Positions 40,374 to 48,085 of a stretch of DNA of 51,322 nucleotides are shown in pieces. Below the pieces are notes generated by a model. It searched no databases and was not told where the DNA came from. It saw nothing but the letters and a program-made list of their open reading frames with translations. The stretch covers positions 1 to 51,322 of the forward strand of contig NZ_MVIW01000023.1 of the NCBI RefSeq assembly GCF_002072185.1, written 5' to 3'. Source of the DNA: Actinomyces denticolens (GTDB taxonomy: Bacteria > Actinomycetota > Actinomycetes > Actinomycetales > Actinomycetaceae). A program made the translations under genes and the position numbers. The stretch's first letter is position 1. Every line of letters begins with the position of its first letter.

Positions 40374-41399
40374 TCAGGCGGTGACGTCCTGCGGGCGCAC
40401 GGGCTCGGGAACGGGGGAGCCCAGCACCTCGGCGGTGTCGAGCACGTCTTGGCGCATCCGCTCCAGCAGCGGCTCCAGGGAATCGAAGGCGAGCATGGGG
40501 CGCAGGTGGGATACGAAGTCCACGGCCACATCCTCGCCGTAGAGATCGAGGTCCGCCCGGCCGAGGACGTGGGCCTCGATGGTGCGGGCCGGGACATCGT
40601 CGAAGGTGGGGTTGGTGCCGATCGAGATCGCGGCGGGCAGGCGCTCGCCCTCGGAGGCACCGCCCCGCCCCCCTCGCACGAGCCATCCGGCGTACACGCC
40701 GTCCGGGGGCACGACGCCGGCGGTGGCGGCGTCGAGGTTGGCGGTGGGGAAGCCGAGCTCGCGACCGCGCCGCAGCCCATGGATGACGACGCCGCGCACG
40801 CGATGGGGCCGCCCCAGGATCTCGGCGGCCTGGTGCACGTCCCCGACGGCGAGGCACTCGCGCGCCCAGGTGGAGGACCATCGCCGCCCGCCGGGGGCCA
40901 GGACCTCGGGGACGATCTCGATCTCGACGCCGTCGGCGGCGCCGATGGCGCGCAGGGAGTCGGCGTCGCCGGAGTTGTCCCGGCCGAATCGCACGTCGGC
41001 TCCCACGACGACGGCCCGCGCGCCGAGGAGCCCCTCGAGCCAGTCGCGCACGAAGTCCTCGGGCGACTGGTCGGCGAAGCCCAGGGTGTAGGGGATGACG
41101 AGGACGGCGTCCAGGCCGGTGGCGGCCATGGCCTCGAGGCGGTCCGGCAGGGAGGCGATCATCGCCAAGTCGATCCCGGGGCGGTGGACGGTCAGGGGGT
41201 GCGGGTCGAAGGTGACTGCGACGGCGAGGCAGCCGGGCCCCAGGGCGCGGGCGCGCTCGACGACGCGGGCGAGGATCCGCTGGTGGCCGCGGTGGACGCC
41301 GTCGAAGACGCCGACGGTCACGGCGCTTCCAGCGCTAGCGGCGCCACTGGAGGGGCGCTGCGACTCGGGCACCTGCTCGGCGCCGTACCAGATCTCCAC
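40374..41399 (-). CDS. ribF: Bifunctional riboflavin kinase / FAD synthetase RibF
   Basis: RibF makes FMN and FAD from riboflavin. The protein of about 341 residues has an N-terminal nucleotidyltransferase domain with VTVGVFDGVHRGHQRILA at about residues 23-40, TFDPHPLTVHRPG near 64-76 and VGADVRFGRDNSGD near 125-138. The C-terminal flavokinase domain has RVRGVVIHGLRRGRELGFPT near 197 with the PTAN motif, GVYAGW near 228 and ISIGTNPTFDD near 255. GTG 41399 (VEIWYGAEQVP) matches the usual RibF start and follows AGGA. An ATG eight codons upstream (41423) is the alternative. rpsO follows 175 bases downstream. Confidence 0.93.
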   Translation of the reverse strand: MEIWYGAEQVPESQRPSSGAASAGSAVTVGVFDGVHRGHQRILARVVERARALGPGCLAVAVTFDPHPLTVHRPGIDLAMIASLPDRLEAMAATGLDAVLVIPYTLGFADQSPEDFVRDWLEGLLGARAVVVGADVRFGRDNSGDADSLRAIGAADGVEIEIVPEVLAPGGRRWSSTWARECLAVGDVHQAAEILGRPHRVRGVVIHGLRRGRELGFPTANLDAATAGVVPPDGVYAGWLVRGGRGGASEGERLPAAISIGTNPTFDDVPARTIEAHVLGRADLDLYGEDVAVDFVSHLRPMLAFDSLEPLLERMRQDVLDTAEVLGSPVPEPVRPQDVTA

Positions 41400-41559
41400 C
41401 GGGTGCGATCCTGCTCTTCTCATGGCCGGCGGGCGCCCGCGGGTGGGCAGCCCCGCCGGACCGGCCTGCATGACTGGGGCAACCCTGCCACGGAGGCGAC
41501 GGCGGCGCGAACCAGGAGGAGGGACCGGGCCCCGCCGAGCAGCACCCGAACGGCGGGGG

Positions 41560-41607
41560 TTGCATCGGGCGGCCCCCGCCCCTACGCTACCGACCGACGA
41601 TCGGTCG
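41560..41607 (+). promoter_or_regulatory. Promoter and operator of the TetR-MFS operon
   Basis: TTGCAT (41560-41565), a 17-base spacer and TACGCT (41583-41588) form a good sigma-70-type promoter. The palindrome CGACCGACGATCGGTCG (41591-41607; 7-base arms, 3-base centre) lies right at the expected start site. It probably binds the TetR-family protein encoded 43 bases downstream for autoregulation. The ribF start faces the other way about 160 bases to the left. Confidence 0.65.
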
Positions 41608-41649
41608 ATATGGATCGGCCCAGAGCCCTCCCGGGAGGAGACCGGTCCC

Positions 41650-42285
41650 ATGCCCCGTGTCAGCAAGCCCGCGGCCGAGCGCCGCGAGGAGATCCTCGAC
41701 GCCGCCGAGCGCCTGTTCGCCGCCAAGGGGGTGACAGCCACCACCACAGGCGACATCCTGGAGGCGGTGGGCATCGCCAAGGGCACGCTCTACTACCACT
41801 TCACCGGCAAGGACGCGATCCTGCACGCCCTCATCGAGCGCACGGCCGCGCTGATCGCCGAGCGCGCCGCCGCAGCGGCGGCGACCAGCCTCCCGGCGCC
41901 GCAGCGGTTCATGGCGGTCATAGGCGCCATGAGGGTCGAGGGCGATGCGGCTGAGATGATCGACGACCTCCACGACGCCGCCAACACGCATTTCCACCTC
42001 CTATCGCTGGTCACCACGATCCGCGCGCTCACCCCGATCCTGGTGGGGGTCGTGGAGGACGGGATCGCCGAGGGCTCCTTCGACTGCTCCGACCCGCGCA
42101 CCACCATCGAGATCCTGCTGACCAGCGGGGCCATGCTCGTCGACGAGGGCATCTTCACCGGTGAGGCCGATCAGGCCCCCCGGCGAATGGCCGGCGTCCT
42201 GCGGGCCGCGGAGACCCTCCTCTCCACCGCCCCCGGGGCGCTGACCGGCCCGGCCGCGCCCGCCTCCCCGGAGGCGGAGGGATGA
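41650..42285 (+). CDS. TetR family transcriptional regulator
   Basis: The 211-residue protein has the TetR N-terminal helix-turn-helix (about residues 10-58): REEILDAAERLFAAKGVTAT, then TTGDILEAVGIAKGTLYYHF and KDAILHALIE. The ligand-binding domain (about 65-195) is unrelated to any specific drug class that I recognize. The ATG at 41650 lies after GGGAGGAG. Its stop overlaps the MFS start (ATGA), so it probably represses this efflux operon by binding the palindrome at 41591-41607, a common arrangement. Confidence 0.9.
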   Translation: MPRVSKPAAERREEILDAAERLFAAKGVTATTTGDILEAVGIAKGTLYYHFTGKDAILHALIERTAALIAERAAAAAATSLPAPQRFMAVIGAMRVEGDAAEMIDDLHDAANTHFHLLSLVTTIRALTPILVGVVEDGIAEGSFDCSDPRTTIEILLTSGAMLVDEGIFTGEADQAPRRMAGVLRAAETLLSTAPGALTGPAAPASPEAEG

Positions 42286-43583
42286 GGCTGCTCGGCCTGC
42301 TGGTCCTGGGCTCCTTCATCACCTCACTCGGCACGGGGATGACGGCCTTCGGCCTGGCGATCATGGCCTATGCCATCAACGGCTCGGCCAGCGCCGTGGC
42401 CGCCGTGCAGATGTGCGCCCTGGCACCGCTCATCCTGCTCGCCCCCATGGCGGGCGCTGTCGCCGACCGCGTCGACCGGCGCCTGGTCATGGTCATCGGC
42501 GACGGCGGCTCCGTCCTCGGCCTGCTCGTCGTCCTGATCGCACTGCGATCGGACTCCCCGAGCCCGGCCGTCGTGCTCGCGGGCGTCACCCTGTCCTCGA
42601 TCATGGCCTCACTCACCGAGCCCGCCCTGCGGGCATCGGTCTCCGAGCTGGTCGAGCCACCGCAGTACGTGCGCGCCTCCGGCCTCCTCCAGGCCTCCAG
42701 CGCTGCCAAGCTCCTCATGGCCCCCGCCCTCGCCGGGCTCCTCCTGCCGATCATCGGCCTGACGGGGATCATCCTCATCGACGCCTCCACCTGCCTCATC
42801 ACGGTGGCCTGCTCACTAGCCGTGCGCCGAGCGCTCCCACCGCGAGCCGACGCCGTGCCCGAGCCCGCCCGCGAGCGCCTCCTGGGCGGATGGCACCAGA
42901 TCCGCTACGACCCCCGGCTGCGGACCCTCGTCATCATCATGACCGCACTGACCACCACGATCGGGATCGTGCAGGTGCTGTTCAAGCCCTCACTCCTGCC
43001 TTGGATGAGCGCCCAGTCCGTGGGACTGGTCGAGACCCTGTGCGCCACGGGCCTGCTGATCGGCGCGACCCTGGCGACAGCCACCCGGGCCCATCCGGTG
43101 GCGCTGCTCACCGGGGGCACCGCCATGACGGGCACCGCCATGGTCGGCCTGGCGGCCCGCCCCTGGACCTGGTCGGTCGCCACGGCCGGGATCATCGCCT
43201 TCACCGCCCTCGCCCTGTGCCAGGCCGGGGCCGATGCCCTCGTGCGCGGCCGCCTCGACCCTGGGCGCGAGGCCGCCGCCTGGGGAGCGATCAGCCTCAT
43301 CACGCAGTCGGGCTACCTCCTAGCCTACGCGACCGCCGCCCCACTGGCCGACTGCCTGTTCTCACCGCTCCTGCGCGCCGGCGCGCTCTCCGGGATCGGG
43401 AGGGCGACCGTCGGCTCCGGGCCGGGACGGGGGGCTGCACTGACGATCGCCGTCGCCGGAGCGCTCACGATCGCGCTCGCGGCCCTCCTGCGCATCGAAC
43501 GGGCGCGCCTGGCTCCTGAAGCGGTGCCCGCCGCCCCCACCGATTCACCGAAGGAGGGCGCAGTATGCTCCGCAGACTCCTGA
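42282..43583 (+). CDS. MFS efflux transporter
   Basis: The 433-residue protein has about twelve hydrophobic segments. The MFS loop signature between segments 2 and 3 reads GAVADRVDRRLVMVIGDGGS at about residues 58-77. The first helix (LLGLLVLGSFITSLGTGMTA) and the overall length suit the macrolide-efflux-like (MFS_3 / DHA) group. It is translationally coupled to the TetR gene and is presumably induced by an exported compound. The 3' end overlaps the truncated permease gene by 19 bases and contains that gene's GAAGGAGG ribosome binding site. Confidence 0.88.
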   Translation: MRLLGLLVLGSFITSLGTGMTAFGLAIMAYAINGSASAVAAVQMCALAPLILLAPMAGAVADRVDRRLVMVIGDGGSVLGLLVVLIALRSDSPSPAVVLAGVTLSSIMASLTEPALRASVSELVEPPQYVRASGLLQASSAAKLLMAPALAGLLLPIIGLTGIILIDASTCLITVACSLAVRRALPPRADAVPEPARERLLGGWHQIRYDPRLRTLVIIMTALTTTIGIVQVLFKPSLLPWMSAQSVGLVETLCATGLLIGATLATATRAHPVALLTGGTAMTGTAMVGLAARPWTWSVATAGIIAFTALALCQAGADALVRGRLDPGREAAAWGAISLITQSGYLLAYATAAPLADCLFSPLLRAGALSGIGRATVGSGPGRGAALTIAVAGALTIALAALLRIERARLAPEAVPAAPTDSPKEGAVCSADS

Positions 43584-43798
43584 GGGCCGATCTGACGCGC
43601 GGCGCCGCCGTCGCCGTGACCCTGACAGCGCTCATCGCGCTGGCCTGCTCACTGGCGAGCGCCTCCGCGCGCATCATCGTCGACACGACGTCGGCCACGA
43701 ACCAGCTCGCCCGTCGGGCCAATCTGCCGGACCTGGTGCAGATGCACTCGGGGCGCCTCGACGCAGTCTCCCGCGCCCTGCGGCGCCAGGCGGTCTGA
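43565..43798 (+). pseudogene. Truncated FtsX-like ABC transporter permease (N-terminal stub)
   Basis: Only 77 residues are present. MLRRLLRADLTRG and an uncleaved hydrophobic segment (AVAVTLTALIALACSLASAS) are followed by LARRANLPDLVQMHSG. This matches the first membrane helix and the start of the extracellular domain of FtsX/MacB-type permeases of Actinobacteria, normally about 800 residues. The frame stops at 43798 after a short Arg-rich tail, and no later permease sequence or ATPase gene follows. The good ribosome binding site suggests it is still translated. It looks like a deletion remnant; a genuine small membrane protein is less likely. Confidence 0.6.
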
Positions 43799-43821
43799 GT
43801 CGGGCGCCAGCCGTACCGTCC

Positions 43822-43850
43822 GGGGAGGAGACGGGCCCCGTCTTCTCCCC
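43822..43850. terminator. Bidirectional hairpin between convergent genes
   Basis: GGGGAGGAGACGG (43822-43834) pairs with CGTCTTCTCCCC (43839-43850) over about 13 pairs with one G-T wobble and a 3-base loop. It lies between the permease stub on the plus strand and the Cys-rich gene on the minus strand, so it could end both transcripts. Confidence 0.6.
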
Positions 43851-43886
43851 CGCCGTCGGATCAGGCCTCCGCGGTCAAGCGGGGCC

Positions 43887-44129
43887 TCAGTGCCCGTCGT
43901 GCCCGCAGCCGCAGCCACCGGGAGTGGCCGGCGCAGTGCTGACGGCGCGCAGACCCAGGATGTTGCCGGCCTTGCGGCCGGGGACGATGCCCTCGGGACT
44001 CGCAGCGCCCCCGGCCGCGGCCGTCATGGGCCGGGCCGCCTGGGGGGCCGGGGTGCGACCGGCCCGGGCCCCGGCGGACTCCGCGCCGGAGCCGCCGCAC
44101 GCGCATCCTCCGCAGCCGCATCCACTCAT
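43887..44129 (-). CDS. Small Cys-rich protein, possible metal-binding peptide
   Basis: I do not recognize a family. The 80-residue product starts MSGCGCGGCACGGSG and ends GGCGCGHDGH, so Cys/His clusters sit at both termini (four Cys in residues 4-11; two Cys and two His in the last eight residues). The centre is Ala/Pro/Gly-rich with a basic GRKAGNILGLRAV stretch. Paired CxC motifs suggest binding of zinc, copper or an iron-sulfur cluster. A modified peptide precursor is possible but no modifying enzyme is nearby. AAGGGAG lies eight bases before the ATG. It starts 26 bases after truB and is probably cotranscribed with it. Confidence 0.65.
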   Translation of the reverse strand: MSGCGCGGCACGGSGAESAGARAGRTPAPQAARPMTAAAGGAASPEGIVPGRKAGNILGLRAVSTAPATPGGCGCGHDGH

Positions 44130-44155
44130 CGCCGTACTCCCTTCGCCGGGGCTCA

Positions 44156-45229
44156 TCATGCTGGTGATAGGACGAGGGCCGGCCGGGCCCGCCCGCCCTT
44201 TCGGATCAACAGTGCCACGAGGACGCCGTCGGGATCGAACCCGGCGACGACGCCGCTCTCCTCGCCGTACTCGTCACCGGAGGCCTTCGCCGCTTTCGCG
44301 ACCACGGGGCGCGCGGGCACCGGACCCGCGCGATCCAGCGCCGCCGCGGGCAGTCCCCGCCCGTGACGGATCGCGCGAGCCTCCTCGCGGCTGAGCTCGA
44401 CGGCGGGGAAGCAGCGCCGGCCGGCCTCGGCCAGGGGCAGTGTGGGCAGCCCCGATGGCGGATCATCGTCGACGCCGGCCTCCACCTGGGCGCTGGCCCG
44501 GTCGAGGGAGAGGGCCTCGGCCACATCGAAGGGGCCGACGCGGGTGCGGCGCAGGGCGGTCAGGTGCGCGCCGCAGCCCAGGGCCTCGCCGAGATCGCGC
44601 GCCAGGGCACGGATGTAGGTCCCCGAGGAGCAGGACACCCGCAGATCGAGGTCGACGACGGGCACCTCCTGGCCCTCCTGGCCCGCCACGATTCCCGGGC
44701 GCAGGGCCCCGAGGGGGGTGATGGCGTGGATGGTGACGGGACGGGGTGCCAGGGTGACCTCCTCGCCGTCGCGCACGCGCTTGTAGGAGCGCACGCCATT
44801 GACCTTGATGGCGGAAACGGCGCTGGGAACCTGCATGATCGGGCCGGTCAGCGACGTGAGAGCGGCCTCGATCCTCTCCTGGAGATCGGCTCGCGCCTCA
44901 TCCGCCCGCGGGAGGGGGCAGCCCCGCCACGCGGTGGGCTCGCCCTCGGCGTCCTCGGTGAGGGTCTCCTGCCCCAGGCGCACGGTGGCCTCGTAGACCT
45001 TGTCCGCGCCCACGAGGTGGGTGAGGAAGCGAGTGGCGCGGCCGATGCCGAGGATGAGCAGGCCGGTGGCCATGGGGTCGAGGGTGCCGGCGTGGCCGAC
45101 CTTGCGGGTGGCGCCCATGCGGCGTGCGGCGGCGACGACATCGTGGCTCGTCACCCCGGCGGGTTTGTCGATGAGGAGGAGGCCGTCGTCGGCGGTGACG
45201 GCGCCGCGGGCGACCCGGGGGCGGCTCAC
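44156..45229 (-). CDS. truB: tRNA pseudouridine-55 synthase TruB
   Basis: TruB makes the conserved pseudouridine 55 in the tRNA T-arm. The 357-residue protein has DGLLLIDKPAGVTSHDVVAA at about residues 13-32 and VGHAGTLDPMATGLLILGIG at about 41-60 with the catalytic Asp. Further family segments are YEATVRLGQETLTEDAEG at about 76-93, VPSAVSAIKVNGVRSYKRVR at about 136-155 and RVSCSSGTYIRALARDLGEA at about 197-216. A C-terminal PUA-like region of low conservation follows. The ATG overlaps the rbfA stop (ATGA), so rbfA-truB is one unit. Confidence 0.96.
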   Translation of the reverse strand: MSRPRVARGAVTADDGLLLIDKPAGVTSHDVVAAARRMGATRKVGHAGTLDPMATGLLILGIGRATRFLTHLVGADKVYEATVRLGQETLTEDAEGEPTAWRGCPLPRADEARADLQERIEAALTSLTGPIMQVPSAVSAIKVNGVRSYKRVRDGEEVTLAPRPVTIHAITPLGALRPGIVAGQEGQEVPVVDLDLRVSCSSGTYIRALARDLGEALGCGAHLTALRRTRVGPFDVAEALSLDRASAQVEAGVDDDPPSGLPTLPLAEAGRRCFPAVELSREEARAIRHGRGLPAAALDRAGPVPARPVVAKAAKASGDEYGEESGVVAGFDPDGVLVALLIRKGGRARPALVLSPA

Positions 45230-45726
45230 CGCTCGGCCGCCGCGCCCGGCGCCCCGGCGCTCCCGGGGGCGGGCTCATGGTCAGGACCCAAGTCCTCGGC
45301 GGGCTCCTCGTCGTCGTGCCGGTAGGGGTCGGCATCCCCGGCGTAGGAGGCGCCCTCGGCGGCACGGGCGATCCTCTCGTCGTCGACGCGGGCCTGGGCG
45401 AGGGCGTCCTCGATGGACTTGGCCGTCGTCGGCAGGGCGTCGAGCTGGAAGGCGATGGTGGGGGTCAGGCGGATGCCGAGCGCGCGGCCCACCTCGGAGC
45501 GGATGAGGCCGTTGGCCGAGCGCAGGGCAGCGGCGGTGTCCTTGCGCTCCTCGTCGGAGCCGTAGACGGTGTAGAAGACTGTGGCCTGCTGCAGGTCGCC
45601 GGTGACGCGGACATCGGTGATGGTGATGAATCCCAGGCGGGGGTCCTTGACACGGCCCTGGAGAAGGCGGGCCACGGTCTCGTGGATGCGGTCGGCGACC
45701 TTGCGGGCGCGGGCGGAGTCTGCCAT
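45226..45726 (-). CDS. rbfA: Ribosome-binding factor A
   Basis: RbfA helps mature the 30S subunit and cold adaptation. The 166-residue protein has the KH-like core: RKVADRIHETVARLLQGRVK at about residues 8-27, DPRLGFITITDVRVTGDLQQ at about 28-47, and VFYTVYGSDEERKDT near 50. ALGIRLTPTIAFQLD follows near 88-102. The tail of about 55 residues is acidic, with Asp/Glu/Pro. ATG 45726 with GGAGAG is chosen; the frame extends upstream without protein-like content. infB is usually the next gene upstream, but here three other genes intervene. Confidence 0.94.
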   Translation of the reverse strand: MADSARARKVADRIHETVARLLQGRVKDPRLGFITITDVRVTGDLQQATVFYTVYGSDEERKDTAAALRSANGLIRSEVGRALGIRLTPTIAFQLDALPTTAKSIEDALAQARVDDERIARAAEGASYAGDADPYRHDDEEPAEDLGPDHEPAPGSAGAPGAAAER

Positions 45727-45919
45727 GGGGCTCTCCTTCATCCGGCATGCGGATTCACACGGCATGCGGGTCGGTGCTGGGCGGTCAGGCGTCCGGGCGG
45801 CGCGCCCGGCGCGCCGATAGTATCGGGCCCGCGGCCCCCGGGCGGGAGAGCGCGGACGACCACGCCATGAGCGCGCCGAGCGCGCGATGGGCGCACGGAT
45901 GGCGCATGATGGGCACGCG

Positions 45920-46858
45920 ATGAGCATCGAACCCTCCCCCGCGCGTTCCCCCGCCCCGGCCGCGACAGGCCTGATGATGGTGCTCGGCTGCTACCTGCTG
46001 TGGGGCATATTCCCGCTGTACTTCCACCTGCTGGCCGCCGCCGGCAGCCTGGAGATCATCGGGCACCGGATCCTGTGGACGCTGGCCACGTGCCTCATCG
46101 CCGTGGCCCTGCTGCGCCGCTGGGACCGCCTGCGCGCCGCGCTGACCGCGCCCCGGCTGGCCGGATCCCTCGTGGTCTCAGGCCTCATCATCACCCTCAA
46201 CTGGCTCATCTACGTCTACGGCGTCAACTCGGGGCGCACGGCGGACGCGGCCCTGGGCTACTTCATCAACCCGCTCGTCACCGTGGCGCTGGCCGCGGTC
46301 TTCCTCGGGGAGCGCCTGCGTCGGCTCCAGCTGGCGGCGCTGGCCCTGGCGGGGCTCGGCGTGCTCGTGCTCGTCGTCGCCCAGGGGGCCCTGCCCTGGG
46401 TGAGCCTCGGACTGGCGGGGACCTTCGGGCTCTACGGCCTGGCGAAGAAACGGTCCGGGGCGCATGTGGACGCCCTCACGGGGCTCACCGTGGAATCCCT
46501 GGCCATGGCGCCGCTCGCCGTCGCCTACCTGGGATGTCTCGCCGCCCAGGGCCGGACGGTCTTCCAGGGCGCGCAGGCCTCGCCGGGCATCGGGGCACTG
46601 CTCCTGATAGCGGGGCCCGTGACCGCCGTCCCCCTCCTGCTCTTCGCCGCGGGCGCTCGCCGGGTGGCCCTGACGACGATCGGCATGGTGCAGTACCTGG
46701 GGCCGATCCTCCAATTCCTCCTGGCGTGGCTGGTGTTCCACGAGGAGATCTCCACCGCTCGATGGGCCGCCATGGCGCTGGTATGGGCGGCGGTCGCCGT
46801 GTTCGTCATCGACCTCGTAGCCCAGATCCGCAAGCAGCCGGGGCGGGCGCGCCCCTGA
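45920..46858 (+). CDS. rarD: RarD-type EamA family permease
   Basis: The 312-residue protein has about ten membrane segments and the RarD features: GCYLLWGIFPLYFHLLA near residues 24-40, LEIIGHRILWTL near 47-58 and NWLIYVYGVNSGRTADAALG split at about 94-113 followed by YFINPLVTVALAAVFLGERL. The second half has QYLGPILQFLLAWLVFHEEI near 258-277. RarD proteins are drug/metabolite transporter family members; the E. coli protein was linked to chloramphenicol sensitivity and no substrate is certain. ATG 45920 has no ribosome binding site; upstream ATGs exist at 45887 and 45899. It is divergent from rbfA. Confidence 0.87.
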   Translation: MSIEPSPARSPAPAATGLMMVLGCYLLWGIFPLYFHLLAAAGSLEIIGHRILWTLATCLIAVALLRRWDRLRAALTAPRLAGSLVVSGLIITLNWLIYVYGVNSGRTADAALGYFINPLVTVALAAVFLGERLRRLQLAALALAGLGVLVLVVAQGALPWVSLGLAGTFGLYGLAKKRSGAHVDALTGLTVESLAMAPLAVAYLGCLAAQGRTVFQGAQASPGIGALLLIAGPVTAVPLLLFAAGARRVALTTIGMVQYLGPILQFLLAWLVFHEEISTARWAAMALVWAAVAVFVIDLVAQIRKQPGRARP

Positions 46859-46880
46859 GCCGCCGCCGTCCGGTGACCGC

Positions 46881-46945
46881 ACGTTCGTCCTTCCGGTGAC
46901 GAGCTCGGTCGGCGGGAGTACGAGGTCGTCACCGGAAATAACGCA
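46881..46945. repeat. Hairpin repeat, copy 1 (after rarD)
   Basis: Perfect 12-base arms TTCCGGTGACGA (46891-46902) and TCGTCACCGGAA (46926-46937) enclose a 23-base centre. The element starts 22 bases after the rarD stop. It shares about 80% of its core bases with the copy at 47953-48021 in the same orientation, and the stem is kept by paired substitutions. It may be a terminator-like or REP-like element. Confidence 0.7.
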
Positions 46946-47103
46946 TATTAGGGCCGAGGAATCACATCGAGGGCGCGGAAGTGTCTCGATCGCATGCAGG
47001 TGAACTCGCGAACGCGTATCTGCTCTAGCCTGCCCCCGGGCCCCAACGGGCCGTTGACACGCCCCTGAGAGCCCTCCCATTCCCACTCCCGAAGAGCCTC
47101 CCC

Positions 47104-47949
47104 ATGTACGTCCCATTCCGCGCGGGCATCCGACGCCGCCGCGCCGGCCAGGAGCTCGGCATCGCGCTGGGCCCATCCTTCAGAGCGGAGCCCCTGCGCC
47201 CATCCCGGCACATCGGTGCCTTCCGCCTCGAGTACCCGACCTGGCGCTACTGCAAGAAGGACGGGACCAGGGACCTGCGCTACTCGCACAATCGCCCCGT
47301 CTACCCCAGATCCGCTCTCGAGTTCGGTTCCTGGCGCGTCTCATCGAAGGATGTCTTCGAACTCTACGAGCTCGTCCAGTCACTGCGGCGCCGAGGCGAG
47401 CCGATCGCGGAGACCTACGAGGAGAGATGGAAGCGCCAGGAGTTGGCAGCCGCTTCGCATGCCCATCACGCGATCACGTCCATCGACCAGATCATCAACC
47501 GGTACGCCGACACGCCGACGGGGTTCGAGGAGTTCTGCGCCGGCCTGTTCCGCGCCATGGGCTACCGGGCCGAGGTCACTCCGCCGGCCAATGACGGCGG
47601 GCTCGACCTCAGAATGGAGAGGGACGGGCGCAGGTACATCGCGGAGTGCAAGTGCTTCACTCCGGGGAACGCCGTCGGAAGACCCGTCCTTCAGAAGCTG
47701 TACGGCGCCAACGCCACGGAGCGGGCCTACGGAATGCTCGTGATCACGACGTCAACCTTCTCCAAGGGAGCCGAGGAGTACGCCGCGCTGACCGGGATCC
47801 GGCTTCTCGATGGGCAGCGCCTCATGGATCTGTGCTTCCGGGTCGGCTACGCGACGCACGAGCGACCAGCCCCCCTCCCCGCCATCGTCACTCTGAGCCC
47901 GCAGGACATTCTCGCCAACATGCCTCCCGACATGCGAGGGCAGGTCTAG
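47104..47949 (+). CDS. Mrr-like restriction endonuclease
   Basis: The 281-residue protein has a unique N-terminal half and a C-terminal Mrr_cat domain of the PD-(D/E)xK fold. FCAGLFRAMGYRAEV at about residues 145-159 leads into NDGGLDLRMERDGRRYIAEC at about 164-183, with the catalytic Asp of GGLDL and the E-x-K of AECKCF. The domain continues to VLQKLYGANATERAYGMLVI and FSKGAEEYAALTGIRLLDG. Mrr proteins cut methylated DNA. No methylase or partner is adjacent, so it would be a solitary modification-dependent nuclease. It uses AGA codons at least four times, unlike its neighbours, which hints at transfer. A TTGACA box lies at 47054; the -10 is weak. Confidence 0.82.
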   Translation: MYVPFRAGIRRRRAGQELGIALGPSFRAEPLRPSRHIGAFRLEYPTWRYCKKDGTRDLRYSHNRPVYPRSALEFGSWRVSSKDVFELYELVQSLRRRGEPIAETYEERWKRQELAAASHAHHAITSIDQIINRYADTPTGFEEFCAGLFRAMGYRAEVTPPANDGGLDLRMERDGRRYIAECKCFTPGNAVGRPVLQKLYGANATERAYGMLVITTSTFSKGAEEYAALTGIRLLDGQRLMDLCFRVGYATHERPAPLPAIVTLSPQDILANMPPDMRGQV

Positions 47950-47952
47950 CCT

Positions 47953-48021
47953 CGAGTTCGTACTTCTGGTGACGAGTTCGGTGGGCTGGGGTACGAGGTC
48001 GTCGCCAGAAGTACGAACTCG
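47953..48021. repeat. Hairpin repeat, copy 2 (after the Mrr-like gene)
   Basis: Arms of 23 bases (47953-47975 and 47999-48021; core CTTCTGGTGACGA with its complement TCGTCGCCAGAAG) pair with a single T-G wobble around a 23-base centre. The element starts 3 bases after the Mrr-like stop. Compared with copy 1, CCGG is replaced by CTGG on one arm and CCAG on the other, which is a compensatory pair. Confidence 0.75.
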
Positions 48022-48085
48022 CCCCCTATCCGCCGAGGAGGCCTCTCCAGGGGCGGGAAGAGCGGGGAGAACAGGATCGCGGTGG

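Noticed and set aside
44219-44240. GGGATCGAACCCGGCG, which resembles a tRNA T-arm
   Set aside because: It lies inside the truB coding frame (VVAGFDPDG), and no acceptor, D or anticodon arms can be placed around it.
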